A DNA stretch of 64,000 bases. Source: Streptomyces sp. AC1-42W. GTDB lineage: Bacteria > Actinomycetota > Actinomycetes > Streptomycetales > Streptomycetaceae. The stretch lies in the NCBI RefSeq assembly GCF_003248355.1, contig NZ_QKWY01000002.1:1426001-1490000 (forward strand). Direction: 5' to 3'. A program made the position numbers and the translations under genes. The notes below the pieces were generated by a model that was not told the origin of the DNA, did no database searches, and worked only from the letters and a program-made list of their open reading frames with translations. Positions 16,117 through 24,062 of the stretch are shown piece by piece (the stretch's first letter is position 1; every line of letters begins with the position of its first letter).

Positions 16117-17052
16117 TCAGCGCACCAGGCGCAGCCGTACCTCGTCCGTGTCCGAGGCCCGCAGCCGCGCCGCCTCGCGGGCCGTGTGCCAGCCCTCACC
16201 GGCCTTCCACACCCGGCCCCCGTAGGCGACTTCGTCGATGCCCAGCGCCTCGGACTGGGCCACCGCCCAGTGCGCCAGCTCCCAGCCCCGCCGGGGCACC
16301 CCGTCCCGCTCGGCGCGGCGGTCCGCGCGCACCGGGACCGTGAGCGCGTCCGCCGCCGCGCCGCCCGCCGCCGGGGCCTCGCCGCCCGCGCCGGACGGCA
16401 GGACGTCCTTGCCGAACGCGCTCGTCAGGGCGGCCCGCACCGCCGCCGCGTCACCCGTGCCGCCGGTGGTCCGGGGCGGCTCGCAGTCCAGCGCGGCCGG
16501 GGCGCGCCCGGTCAGCGCGGCGGCCAGCAGCGCCGCGTCCGGCTCGTGCTTCGCGTACGCCTGCGGGAAGCCGCTGCGCTGGACGCGCTGCGCGGCGACG
16601 GTGAGCGGCAGCCGCGAGTAGCCGGGCACCTCGGCCAGGTGCTCGTAGAACTTCCCGGACGCGTACACCGGGTCCATGATCTGCTTCGCGGTGCCCCAGC
16701 CCTGCGAGGGCCGCTGCTGGAACAGCCCCAGCGAGTCCCGGTCGCCGTGGCCGATGTTGCGCAGCGCGGACTCCTGGAGCGCGGTCGCCAGCGCGATGGT
16801 CACGGCACGTTCCGGCATCCCGCGCCGGGTGCCGACGGCGGAGATCGTCGCGGCGTTCGCGGCCTGCTCGGGCGTCAGCCGGTAGGTGCCGTCCACCGAC
16901 CGCACCGTGCACTGGTCGGAACCCCGCCCGCCCGAAACGTACTGAACGGTCAGATAACCGGCCACCGCGGTGAGCACGCCGAGAGCGGCCACGACCCGCA
17001 GCCGCCGACTGCGGCCGGGACGTCGGGGAGCAGCGGAAACGGTCCTGGGCAC
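16117..17052 (-). CDS. Membrane-anchored lysozyme-fold (transglycosylase-like) protein
   Basis: This 311-residue protein has a basic start, one signal anchor (about 18-40) and an extracytoplasmic domain. The domain contains ALQESALRN (candidate catalytic Glu94) and DSLGLFQQRPSQGWGT, the pattern of lysozyme-like/soluble transglycosylase folds in actinobacteria. The middle (about 205-245) is an Ala/Gly linker. The last 65 residues form a separate segment (GWELAHWAVAQSEALGIDEVAYGGRVW) that looks like a wall-binding or hydrolase-accessory module. Streptomyces homologues are sometimes misnamed heavy-metal transporters. It may cleave or bind peptidoglycan; activity is unproven. The GTG at 17052 has a weak ribosome-binding site. 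Confidence 0.75.
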   Translation of the reverse strand: MPRTVSAAPRRPGRSRRLRVVAALGVLTAVAGYLTVQYVSGGRGSDQCTVRSVDGTYRLTPEQAANAATISAVGTRRGMPERAVTIALATALQESALRNIGHGDRDSLGLFQQRPSQGWGTAKQIMDPVYASGKFYEHLAEVPGYSRLPLTVAAQRVQRSGFPQAYAKHEPDAALLAAALTGRAPAALDCEPPRTTGGTGDAAAVRAALTSAFGKDVLPSGAGGEAPAAGGAAADALTVPVRADRRAERDGVPRRGWELAHWAVAQSEALGIDEVAYGGRVWKAGEGWHTAREAARLRASDTDEVRLRLVR

Positions 17053-17087
17053 GGGCCCACCGTACGACAGGCACTACCCTCCTAGCC

Positions 17088-18167
17088 ATGGCCGAAAGCA
17101 CGCTTGACCTCACCCTTGACGGGCCCGCCCTCACCGCCGCGCTCGTCGACCTCCCCTCGGTCAGCGGGGAGGAGAAGGACCTGGCGGACGCCGTCGAGGC
17201 GGCGCTGCGGGCCCTGCCGCACCTCACCGTCGACCGGTACGGGAACAACGTCGTCGCCCGGACGGATCTCGGCCGCGCCGAACGCGTCATCCTGGCCGGG
17301 CACATCGACACCGTGCCGATCGCCGGCAACGTGCCCTCCCGGCTCGACGCGGACGGCCTCCTGTGGGGCTGCGGCACCTCCGACATGAAGTCCGGCGTCG
17401 CCGTCCAGCTGCGCATCGCCGCCACCGTGCCCGAGCCCAACCGCGACCTCACGTTCGTCTTCTACGACAACGAGGAGGTCGCCGCCCACCTCAACGGCCT
17501 CGGCCACATCGCGGACGCCCACCCCGACTGGCTGAAGGGCGACTTCGCCGTCCTCCTGGAGGGCTCCAACGGCGAGGTCGAGGGCGGCTGCCAGGGCACC
17601 CTGCGCGTCTTCCTGCACCTGGCCGGGGAGCGGGCGCACTCCGCGCGCAGCTGGATGGGGTCCAACGCCGTGCACGCCGCCGCCCCGGTCCTGGCCCGGC
17701 TCGCCGCGTACGAACCGCGCCGACCGGTGATCGACGGACTCGAATACCACGAGGGCCTCAACGCCGTACGCATCGAGGGCGGCGTCGCCAACAACGTCAT
17801 CCCCGACGCCTGCACCGTCGTCGTCAACTACCGTTACGCCCCCGACCTCGGCCAGGAGGAGGCGCTGGCCCACGTCCGCGAGGTCTTCGAGGGCTGCGGC
17901 GTCGCGGAGTTCACCGTCGACGACCACTCCGGCGCGGCCATGCCCGGCCTCTCGCACCCGGCCGCCAAGGCGTTCATGGACGCGGTCGGCGGCACCGCCC
18001 GGCCCAAGTTCGGCTGGACGGACGTCGCCCGCTTCGGCTCCCTCGGCATCCCGGCGGTGAACTACGGCCCCGGCGATCCGGTCCTCGCCCACAAGCGCGA
18101 CGAGCACGTCAGGGTCGAGCGCATCACCCACTGCGAGGAGCGCCTGCGCTCCTGGCTCACCGCCTGA
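17088..18167 (+). CDS. dapE: Succinyl-diaminopimelate desuccinylase
   Basis: This 359-residue M20-family amidohydrolase releases succinate from N-succinyl-LL-diaminopimelate. Metal and catalytic residues are His72/Asp74 in AGHIDTVP, Asp99 in CGTSDMKSG, and Glu129/Glu130 in YDNEEV. The last metal ligand is probably the His in PVLAHKRDE near the C-terminus. The dimerisation lid domain lies between about 180 and 295. The ATG at 17088 has no Shine-Dalgarno sequence but TACCCT sits 7 bases upstream, fitting a leaderless message. It is divergent from the lysozyme-like gene and is followed by the LOG-family gene, as in mycobacteria (Rv1202, Rv1205). Confidence 0.94.
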   Translation: MAESTLDLTLDGPALTAALVDLPSVSGEEKDLADAVEAALRALPHLTVDRYGNNVVARTDLGRAERVILAGHIDTVPIAGNVPSRLDADGLLWGCGTSDMKSGVAVQLRIAATVPEPNRDLTFVFYDNEEVAAHLNGLGHIADAHPDWLKGDFAVLLEGSNGEVEGGCQGTLRVFLHLAGERAHSARSWMGSNAVHAAAPVLARLAAYEPRRPVIDGLEYHEGLNAVRIEGGVANNVIPDACTVVVNYRYAPDLGQEEALAHVREVFEGCGVAEFTVDDHSGAAMPGLSHPAAKAFMDAVGGTARPKFGWTDVARFGSLGIPAVNYGPGDPVLAHKRDEHVRVERITHCEERLRSWLTA

Positions 18168-18276
18168 CCCACGATCCGACCTCCCGCATTTCCCCGTCCG
18201 TAACCGGCGGCGATCTACGCTGGCGGGAGACGGGGGCGCCGCAGGGCGCCTCCGACACAGGCGGAGGGAGCAGATC

Positions 18277-19062
18277 ATGGGCAACCGCGAGGACGCGCGC
18301 ATCCCCGAGGGTGCGGAGATCCCCGAAGGCGCGGTACGGCCCGAGGAGCAGCGCCTCGGCCCCGTACTGCGCCGCAGGGAGCAGGTGCAGCCCGGCACGA
18401 CCGATCAGCGGCTGCTGGACTCCGAGGACGACTCGGAGTGGGTGCACACCGACCCGTGGCGGGTGATGCGCATCCAGTCCGAGTTCGTCGAGGGCTTCGG
18501 CGCGCTCGCCGAACTGCCGAGCGCCATCAGCGTCTTCGGCTCGGCCCGGACGGCCGCCGGGACACCGGAGTACGAGGCGGGGGTACGGATCGGCCGGGCG
18601 CTGGTCGAGGCGGGCTTCGCGGTCATCACCGGCGGCGGGCCGGGCGCGATGGAGGCGGCGAACCAGGGCGCGCGCGAGGCGAAGGGCGTCTCGGTCGGCC
18701 TCGGCATCGAGCTGCCCTTCGAGTCCGGCCTCAACCCGCACGTGGACATCGGCGTCAACTTCCGCTACTTCTTCGTCCGCAAGACGATGTTCGTGAAGTA
18801 CGCCCAGGGCTTCGTCGTCCTGCCCGGCGGCCTCGGCACGCTCGACGAACTCTTCGAGGCGCTGACCCTCGTCCAGACGGGCAAGGTCACCCGCTTCCCC
18901 ATCGTCCTGTTCGGCACGGCCTACTGGAGCGGCCTGGTCGACTGGCTCCGCGACACGGTGGTCGCCGAGGGCAAGGCGTCGGACAGGGACCTGCTCCTGT
19001 TCCACGTCACGGACGACGTGGACGAGGCGGTGGCCCTGGTCACCAAGGAGGTCGGCCGCTGA
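18277..19062 (+). CDS. LOG-family (TIGR00730) Rossmann protein
   Basis: This 261-residue protein carries the two LOG signatures, GGGPGAMEAAN (about 126-136) and PGGLGTLDE (about 185-193), which form the nucleotide-phosphate site. Members are phosphoribohydrolases that release free bases such as cytokinins from nucleoside 5'-monophosphates, and are often misnamed lysine decarboxylases. A 65-residue N-terminal extension (RRREQVQPGTTDQRLLDSED) is typical of the longer actinobacterial subgroup. The ATG follows GGAGGGAGCAG. The gene converges with the folP-type gene, only 7 bases apart, and no terminator is visible there. Confidence 0.88.
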   Translation: MGNREDARIPEGAEIPEGAVRPEEQRLGPVLRRREQVQPGTTDQRLLDSEDDSEWVHTDPWRVMRIQSEFVEGFGALAELPSAISVFGSARTAAGTPEYEAGVRIGRALVEAGFAVITGGGPGAMEAANQGAREAKGVSVGLGIELPFESGLNPHVDIGVNFRYFFVRKTMFVKYAQGFVVLPGGLGTLDELFEALTLVQTGKVTRFPIVLFGTAYWSGLVDWLRDTVVAEGKASDRDLLLFHVTDDVDEAVALVTKEVGR

Positions 19063-19069
19063 CGGCGCG

Positions 19070-19942
19070 CTACGCCAGGCCCCGGCGGGCCACCGCCGGG
19101 GCCCGCCACCCGGCGATCGACGCCACCATGTCGAGCACGTCCCGGGTCTCCGCCACCTCGTGCACCCGGTACACCCGCGCCCCCAGCCACGCCGACACCG
19201 CCGTCGTCGCCAGCGTGCCGAGCAGCCGCTCCTTGACCGGCCGGTCCAGCGTCTCGCCCACGAAGTCCTTGTTGGACAGCGACACCAGCACCGGCCATCC
19301 CGTCTCGGCCATCTCGCCGAGCCGCCGCGTCGCCTCCAGCGAGTGCCGGGTGTTCTTCCCGAAGTCGTGACCGGGGTCGATCATGATGCCGTCGGGCCGC
19401 ACCCCGAGGGCCACGGCCCGCTCGGCCAGCCCCGTGGTCACCCGCAGGACGTCCGCCATCACGTCCTCGTACCCCACCCGGTGCGGCCGGGTCCGCGGCT
19501 CCGCGCCACCGGCGTGGGTGCACACGAGCCCCGCCCCGTACCGCGCGGCGACCTCCGCGAGCTTCGGGTCGACGCCGCCCCACGCGTCGTTCAGCACATC
19601 CGCGCCCGCCTCGCAGACCGCCTCGCCCACCTCGTGGCGCCAGGTGTCCACACTGATCACCACGTCCGGGTGCCGGCGGCGCACCTCGGCGACGAAGCCC
19701 ACCGTGCGGCGGGCCTCCTCCTCGGCGGTGACCTCCTCGCCGGGCCCCGCCTTGACGCCGCCGATGTCGATGATCGCCGCGCCGTCGGCCACGGCCCGCT
19801 CGACGCGGGCGAGCGCCGGCTCGTCCTGGAAGGTGGCGCCCCGGTCGTAGAAGGAGTCCGGGGTGCGGTTCACGATCGCCATGACCACCTGCTCGTGCGC
19901 CCCGAATTCGCGCCGCCCCAGCCGGAGCGCACCGCTCGTCAT
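19070..19942 (-). CDS. folP2: FolP2-type dihydropteroate synthase homologue
   Basis: This 290-residue TIM-barrel protein belongs to the pterin-binding family (AIVNRTPDSF, SVDTWRHEV, MIDPGHDFGKNTRHS). The substrate loop is not that of true dihydropteroate synthase. Where canonical enzymes have GGESTRPG, this has IGGVKAGPGEEV, and the first motif reads NRTPDSFYDRG rather than NVTPDSFSDGG. Those features mark the FolP2 branch, which to my knowledge lacks demonstrated synthase activity in mycobacteria. In mycobacteria folP2 is followed by gpgS; here no gpgS is present and a DivIVA-like gene lies divergently next door. True folate function is therefore doubtful. Confidence 0.85.
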   Translation of the reverse strand: MTSGALRLGRREFGAHEQVVMAIVNRTPDSFYDRGATFQDEPALARVERAVADGAAIIDIGGVKAGPGEEVTAEEEARRTVGFVAEVRRRHPDVVISVDTWRHEVGEAVCEAGADVLNDAWGGVDPKLAEVAARYGAGLVCTHAGGAEPRTRPHRVGYEDVMADVLRVTTGLAERAVALGVRPDGIMIDPGHDFGKNTRHSLEATRRLGEMAETGWPVLVSLSNKDFVGETLDRPVKERLLGTLATTAVSAWLGARVYRVHEVAETRDVLDMVASIAGWRAPAVARRGLA

Positions 19943-20064
19943 GCGTGTCCCTTTCCTGTGAATCGGGCCCGGCGGAACCTGCCCGGGCCAACAGCCGACA
20001 CTAGCCGCCGGTCCCGCATGGCACGATCGGACCCGGACGAATTCCGCTCCCAGGGGAGATGCGC

Positions 20065-20451
20065 GTGTTCTTGTTCTTGCTGCTGTCGATGGTGGTGGTG
20101 GTTGCCGCGGTCACCCTCGCGGTGGTCGGTGGGGGGAAGGGCGACGTCCTGCGGGACGTGGCGCCCGAACAGCTGACGGACCCGCTGCCCGTCTCGCGCC
20201 CGGTCGGCCGGGAGGACGTCGAGGCGCTCCGGCTGCCCGTGGGCGTCCGCGGCTACCGCATGGCCGACGTGGACGAGGCCCTGGCCCGCCTCGGCGCCGA
20301 GCTGGCCGAGCGGGACGCGCGGATCGCGGAGCTGGAGGCGGCGCTCGCGGGCGCCCAGGCCACCCGCACCGGCGGCCCCGACCTGTTCAAGGAGCCCCGC
20401 GACGAGGCGCCCGACGACGGGGCGCCGCACGACGGGGAGACCGGCCGGTGA
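20065..20451 (+). CDS. Small membrane-anchored DivIVA-domain protein
   Basis: This is a roughly 128-residue protein. One N-terminal helix (FLFLLLSMVVVVAAVTLAVV) is followed by a short linker and a DivIVA-like segment (LRLPVGVRGYRMADVDEALARL) that leads into a coiled coil (AELAERDARIAELEAALAGA). The C-terminal 30 residues are acidic. GGGGAG directly abuts an ATG at 20059, which is too close to serve it, so the GTG six bases later (20065) is the more likely start. The stop overlaps the tag start (GTGA). Mycobacterial Rv1209 occupies the same place before tagA. A role in polar or septal organisation is inferred from the domain only. Confidence 0.8.
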   Translation: MFLFLLLSMVVVVAAVTLAVVGGGKGDVLRDVAPEQLTDPLPVSRPVGREDVEALRLPVGVRGYRMADVDEALARLGAELAERDARIAELEAALAGAQATRTGGPDLFKEPRDEAPDDGAPHDGETGR

Positions 20452-21035
20452 GCGGCGAGGCGGTGGCGGCGGCGGACGGCGGTCTGCGCTGCCCGTGGGG
20501 CCTGTCCACCGAGGACTACCTCTGGTACCACGACACGGAGTGGGGCCGCCCGGTCCGCGGCGACGACGCCCTGTTCGAGCGGCTGAGCCTGGAGGCGTTC
20601 CAGTCCGGGCTCTCCTGGCTGACGATCCTGCGCCGCCGCGAGGGCTTCCGCAGCGCCTTCGCGGGGTTCCGCATCCCCGCGGTGGCGGCGTTCACGGAGG
20701 CGGACCGGGAGCGGCTGCTGGCCGACGAGGGCATCATCCGCAACCGCGCCAAGGTGGACGCGACCATGGCCAACGCCCGGGTGCTGGCCGGCTGGGCCGC
20801 CGGTGAGCTGGACGAGCTGATCTGGTCGCACGCCCCCGACCCGCTGGGCCGCCCGGCCCCGAAGACCCTCGGCGACGTACCGGCGGTCACCCCCGAGTCC
20901 ACGGCCCTGGCCAAGGAGCTGAAGAAGCGGGGGCTGCGGTTCATCGGACCGACGACGGCCTACGCCCTGATGCAGGCGTGCGGTCTGGTCGACGACCACC
21001 TCGCGGACTGCGTCTCCCGCCCGACCCCGGTGTAA
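20448..21035 (+). CDS. tag: DNA-3-methyladenine glycosylase I
   Basis: This 195-residue base-excision repair enzyme removes 3-methyladenine. The zinc 'snap' of the Tag family is intact: Cys15 and His28 (CPWGLSTEDYLWYHD) and His184 and Cys188 (DDHLADC), with the same 13- and 4-residue spacings as E. coli Tag. Other conserved parts are the aromatic/acidic pocket (WYHDTEWGRP), the helix-hairpin-helix region and GLRFIGPTTAYALMQACG. The GTG at 20448 overlaps the DivIVA-like gene by 4 bases, so the two are co-translated. The pairing is conserved in mycobacteria (Rv1209-Rv1210). Confidence 0.95.
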   Translation: MSGEAVAAADGGLRCPWGLSTEDYLWYHDTEWGRPVRGDDALFERLSLEAFQSGLSWLTILRRREGFRSAFAGFRIPAVAAFTEADRERLLADEGIIRNRAKVDATMANARVLAGWAAGELDELIWSHAPDPLGRPAPKTLGDVPAVTPESTALAKELKKRGLRFIGPTTAYALMQACGLVDDHLADCVSRPTPV

Positions 21036-21057
21036 CGGTCGGCCGGCTCCGGGGCGG

Positions 21058-21870
21058 CTACCGCCCGAGGTACTTCGGCTTCTCCTTGGCCAGGAAGGCG
21101 CGCACCGCGATCCCGTGGTCCTCGGAGGCGCCCGCCCTCGTCTGGAGTTCGTCCTCCTTCTCCAGGGCCTCGCTCAGCGAGTGCGAGGCCCCGAAGGCGA
21201 GGGACTCCTTGAGCGCCGCGTACGCCACGGTCGGCCCGTCGGCCAGGGCACGGGCCACGGCGGCCGCCTCGGCGGCGAGGTCGGCGGCGGGCACCAGCTT
21301 GTTGACGATGCCCAGCTCATGGGCGTCCGCGGCGGAGATCGTGCGCGGGAACAGCAGCAGGTCCGCCGCGCGGCTCCGGCCGATGAGCCGGGGCAGCGTC
21401 CAGGAGACCCCCGAGTCGGCGGTCAGGGCGACCCCGGCGAACGAGGTGTTGAACGAGGCGGTGTCGGCGGCCACCCGGTAGTCGCAGGCGAGCGCGAAGC
21501 CGAAGCCCGCGCCGGCGGCCGCCCCGTTGATCCCGGCCACGACCGGCTTCGGCATCTCGGTCAGCGCCCGCACGATGGGGTTGTAGTGCTCCCGGACGGT
21601 GCTCAGCGCGTTGCCCCCCTCCTGCCCCCGGGCCTCGGCGAGCTTGGCCAGGTGCTCCTTGAGGTCCTGGCCGACACAGAAGGCGCGCCCGCCGGCCGCG
21701 GTGAGCAGCACCGCCCGGACACCGGGGTCGGCGGCGGCCGACCGCAGGGCGTCGCGGAGCGCGACCTTGGCCGCGGTGTTCAGGGCGTTCATCGCGTCGG
21801 GCCGGTTGATCGTGATCGTCGCGAGCCCGTCGACGATGTCGTGGCGTACCGCGTCGTCGTGATCGGCCAT
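21058..21870 (-). CDS. Enoyl-CoA hydratase/isomerase family protein
   Basis: This 270-residue crotonase-fold protein has the CoA-binding and oxyanion motifs FCVGQDLKEH (about 64-73) and GAAAGAGFGFALACDYRVAA. The segment TADSGVSWTLPRLIG at the second active-site helix resembles PaaG/PaaF-type proteins, with Asp where classical hydratases have Glu. It may therefore isomerise or hydrate an unusual acyl-CoA. The C-terminus (FLAKEKPKYLGR) is typical of the family. The ATG is preceded by AAGGGG at a good distance. It converges with tag, with 22 bases between them. The substrate is unknown. Confidence 0.88.
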   Translation of the reverse strand: MADHDDAVRHDIVDGLATITINRPDAMNALNTAAKVALRDALRSAAADPGVRAVLLTAAGGRAFCVGQDLKEHLAKLAEARGQEGGNALSTVREHYNPIVRALTEMPKPVVAGINGAAAGAGFGFALACDYRVAADTASFNTSFAGVALTADSGVSWTLPRLIGRSRAADLLLFPRTISAADAHELGIVNKLVPAADLAAEAAAVARALADGPTVAYAALKESLAFGASHSLSEALEKEDELQTRAGASEDHGIAVRAFLAKEKPKYLGR

Positions 21871-22185
21871 GAGAGGTCCCCTTCGCGTGTCGTTCAGCAG
21901 CCTGTCCACCCGCAAGCATGGCCGACTTCGCCCTGGGCGGACATGTGACCTGCGTCAAACATTTTCGTGCCGCGAAGGGGCCGCAGGGGCGGGAGTATCC
22001 CAGTGAGGTCCCCGAATTGGGTGGTTTTGAGCGAGCGCGTTGCCCAAGCGATGCAGAGCGATGTTGGTCATCGGGGTCGATGATGCGGGATAATGGCGTG
22101 GAAGCACTGTGTTCGATGCCGGTGAGGCAGCGCCTGTCATGGGGCCGCCGGTTGCGATGAGCTGGTTTCAGGAAGGGGAACGAGC
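21871..22185. other. Non-coding gap of 315 bases, relatively A+T-rich
   Basis: This gap lies between the divergent crotonase gene and the DUF3117 gene. It is clearly less GC-rich than its surroundings around 21955-22090 and contains several TATC/GATAAT-like stretches (for example TGCGGGATAATGGCG near 22083), so it probably holds the promoter(s) for both genes. A 243-base open frame in it lacks coding-type composition. Confidence 0.55.
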
Positions 22186-22353
22186 ATGGCGGCCATGAAG
22201 CCGCGGACGGGCGACGGCCCGCTCGAGGTGACAAAGGAGGGGCGGGGCATCGTCATGCGAGTTCCGCTCGAAGGCGGCGGTCGGCTTGTCGTGGAGCTGA
22301 CGCCGGACGAGGCCGATGCCCTCGGCGACGCCCTCAAGCAGGTCGTCGGCTGA
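22186..22353 (+). CDS. DUF3117 small protein
   Basis: This 55-residue protein is recognisable from MAAMKPRTGDGPLEV and VMRVPLEGGGRLVVELTPDE, the hallmark of DUF3117 (mycobacterial Rv1211). It is almost invariant across actinobacteria and predicted to be a small beta-rich cytoplasmic protein; no function is known. The ATG at 22186 follows AAGGGG by 6 bases. A perfect 10-bp terminator hairpin follows the stop by 30 bases, so it is a single-gene transcript. In mycobacteria it lies between tagA and the Rv1220c-sigE locus, as here. Confidence 0.93.
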   Translation: MAAMKPRTGDGPLEVTKEGRGIVMRVPLEGGGRLVVELTPDEADALGDALKQVVG

Positions 22354-22382
22354 GCTGAGCAGAGGCGCTCACAACTTCATCA

Positions 22383-22412
22383 CTGCCCCGGCGCGGTCCC
22401 GTGCCGGGGCAG
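22383..22412 (+). terminator. Terminator hairpin after the DUF3117 gene
   Basis: CTGCCCCGGC (22383-22392) pairs perfectly with 22403-22412 around a 10-base loop. It also lies downstream of the convergent O-methyltransferase gene. Confidence 0.8.
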
Positions 22413-22458
22413 CGGTGTGTCCGGGGGCCGGTCGCCCCGCAGGCCGCCCGGCCGCCGC

Positions 22459-23124
22459 TCAGCCGCGCCGGACCGCGCAGAGCAGACCGTCGCCCACCGG
22501 CAGCAGCGTCGCCAGCAGCTCCTGGCTCTCGCGGACCGCGCGCAGCAGCTCGCGCAGCCGCAGCACCTCCGCCGGCTGGGCGGCCGAGTCGACCGTACGG
22601 CCGTCCGCGAAGACGCCTTCGAAGCAGACGAGACCCCCCGGCCGCAGCAGGCGCAACGATTCAGCGAGGCAGTCCAGGCTCTCCATCCGGTCGCCGTCGC
22701 AGAAGACGAGGTCGTAGCCGCCGTCCGCGAGCCTGGGCAGGACGTCGAGGGCGCGGCCGGGGATGAAGCGGGAGCGGTTGGCCGCGAACCCCGCCGCCCG
22801 GAACGCCTCACGGGCGAACTGCTGGCGCTCGGGCTCCGGATCGACCGTGGTCAGCACCCCGTCCGGCCGCATGCCGTGCAGCAGATAGATGCCGGACACG
22901 CCCGTGCCGGTACCGATTTCCGCGACGGCCTTGGCGTCCGTGGTGGCCGCGAGCAGACGCAGCGCGGCGCCGGTGCCTGGGGACACCGAGCGAAGTCCCG
23001 CATCGCGGGCCCGGTCCCGGGCCCAGCGCAGAGCTTCGTCCTCGGCGACAAAGGCGTCGGCGAACGCCCAGCTCGTCTGCCGGTTGGCGGTAATGACCCT
23101 CTCCTGTCCCCTTAGTTGGCGCAA
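22459..23124 (-). CDS. Class I SAM-dependent O-methyltransferase (Rv1220c-like)
   Basis: This is an O-methyltransferase of about 221 residues in the catechol/caffeoyl-CoA family. It has the SAM motif VAEIGTGTGVSGIYLLHGM, the acidic residue in VDPEPE, and the metal/SAM motif DLVFCDGDRMESL. The start is uncertain. A TTG at 23124 gives the full length but has little ribosome-binding signal, whereas AGGAGAGG lies just before an in-frame ATT (23094). It is divergent from the sigma factor gene, exactly the Rv1220c-sigE arrangement of mycobacteria. The substrate is unknown. Confidence 0.88.
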   Translation of the reverse strand: MRQLRGQERVITANRQTSWAFADAFVAEDEALRWARDRARDAGLRSVSPGTGAALRLLAATTDAKAVAEIGTGTGVSGIYLLHGMRPDGVLTTVDPEPERQQFAREAFRAAGFAANRSRFIPGRALDVLPRLADGGYDLVFCDGDRMESLDCLAESLRLLRPGGLVCFEGVFADGRTVDSAAQPAEVLRLRELLRAVRESQELLATLLPVGDGLLCAVRRG

Positions 23125-23148
23125 CGGTGACTGTATCCGCTGGAGTCG

Positions 23149-23174
23149 GGAACCCGCAGATGGGACCGGGCGTT
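23149..23174 (+). promoter_or_regulatory. ECF-type promoter GGAAC-N17-CGTT upstream of the sigma factor gene
   Basis: GGGAACC is followed, 17 bases after GGAAC, by CGTT. This matches the -35/-10 pattern recognised by group IV sigma factors such as mycobacterial SigE. It lies about 130 bases before the sigma factor start in a 176-base gap, so autoregulation is likely. Confidence 0.6.
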
Positions 23175-23300
23175 GTGAAAGGGCGGGGACATCCTGCGGA
23201 CCGGGCCCGGTGTACGGGCGCGGCGCGCGGGCCGAGTTCCGGGGCGATCCCCGGCCCCAGCTGGAAAAAGGCTTATCCGGAGCTAACGGGCGAGGTGGTT

Positions 23301-24062
23301 ATGGTAGGGGCTCCACTGGACACCACCAGAGCCGATAGGGGAGGTGCGGCTGCGCCTGTGGATCGGGGAGGAGTGCTGCGGCGCTTTCTCAGGTCGGCGG
23401 GTGAGCCGAAATCCGTGACCGACATCGCTGACCGTTCTTCCAAAGACTCCGCACCGACCGCGACCTTCGCCTCCGATGCGGAATCCCAGGCGTGGACCCC
23501 GCCCACATGGGAAGAGATCGTCAGCACGCACAGCGGCCGCGTGTACCGCCTCGCCTACCGGCTGACGGGCAACCAGCACGACGCGGAAGACCTCACGCAG
23601 GAGGTCTTCGTCCGTGTCTTCCGCTCCCTGTCGACCTACACGCCCGGCACCTTCGAGGGCTGGCTGCACCGCATCACGACCAACCTGTTCCTGGACATGG
23701 TCCGCCGCAAGCAGCGCATCCGCTTCGACTCCCTCGGGGACGACGCCGCCGAGCGGCTGCCCAGCCGCGAGCCGTCGCCCCAGCAGGCCTTCAACGACAC
23801 CCACTTCGACGCGGACGTCCAGCAGGCGCTGGACACCCTCGCGCCCGAGTTCCGGGCCGCCGTCGTCCTCTGCGACATCGAGGGACTCTCCTACGAGGAG
23901 ATCGCCGCCACGCTCGGCGTCAAGCTCGGTACGGTGCGCAGTCGCATCCACCGCGGGCGCTCCCACCTGCGCAAGGCCCTGCGGCACCGCTCGCCCGAGG
24001 CGCGGGCCGAGCAGCGCTCGCTGGCGGGAGCCCTCCTAGCCGGGGAGGGCGGCACGGCGTGA
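23301..24062 (+). CDS. sigE: ECF sigma factor (SigE-type of the sigE-rseA-htrA-tatB locus)
   Basis: This 253-residue group IV sigma factor has a 75-residue N-terminal extension. Region 2 is VYRLAYRLTGNQHDAEDLTQ, with FEGWLHRITTNLFLDMVRRK for -10 recognition. Region 4 is LPEFRAAVVLCDIEGLSYEEI-like and ends in the helix-turn-helix LGVKLGTVRSRIHRGRSHL. The sequence and the gene order match mycobacterial sigE (Rv1221); it is not the protein called SigE (SCO3356) in S. coelicolor. The ATG at 23301 follows GAGG by 5 bases. An ECF promoter precedes it and the anti-sigma gene overlaps its stop, so it is probably held inactive until envelope stress. Confidence 0.93.
   Translation: MVGAPLDTTRADRGGAAAPVDRGGVLRRFLRSAGEPKSVTDIADRSSKDSAPTATFASDAESQAWTPPTWEEIVSTHSGRVYRLAYRLTGNQHDAEDLTQEVFVRVFRSLSTYTPGTFEGWLHRITTNLFLDMVRRKQRIRFDSLGDDAAERLPSREPSPQQAFNDTHFDADVQQALDTLAPEFRAAVVLCDIEGLSYEEIAATLGVKLGTVRSRIHRGRSHLRKALRHRSPEARAEQRSLAGALLAGEGGTA

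Noticed and set aside
21918..22160. An 80-codon open frame in the gap before the DUF3117 gene
   Set aside because: The stretch is relatively A+T-rich, lacks GC-rich third positions and has no ribosome-binding site; it is better read as promoter DNA.
23301..24062. Identification of the sigma factor as the SigE studied in S. coelicolor cell-wall stress
   Set aside because: That protein is at a different locus with a different gene order; this one matches mycobacterial SigE by neighbours and N-terminal extension.
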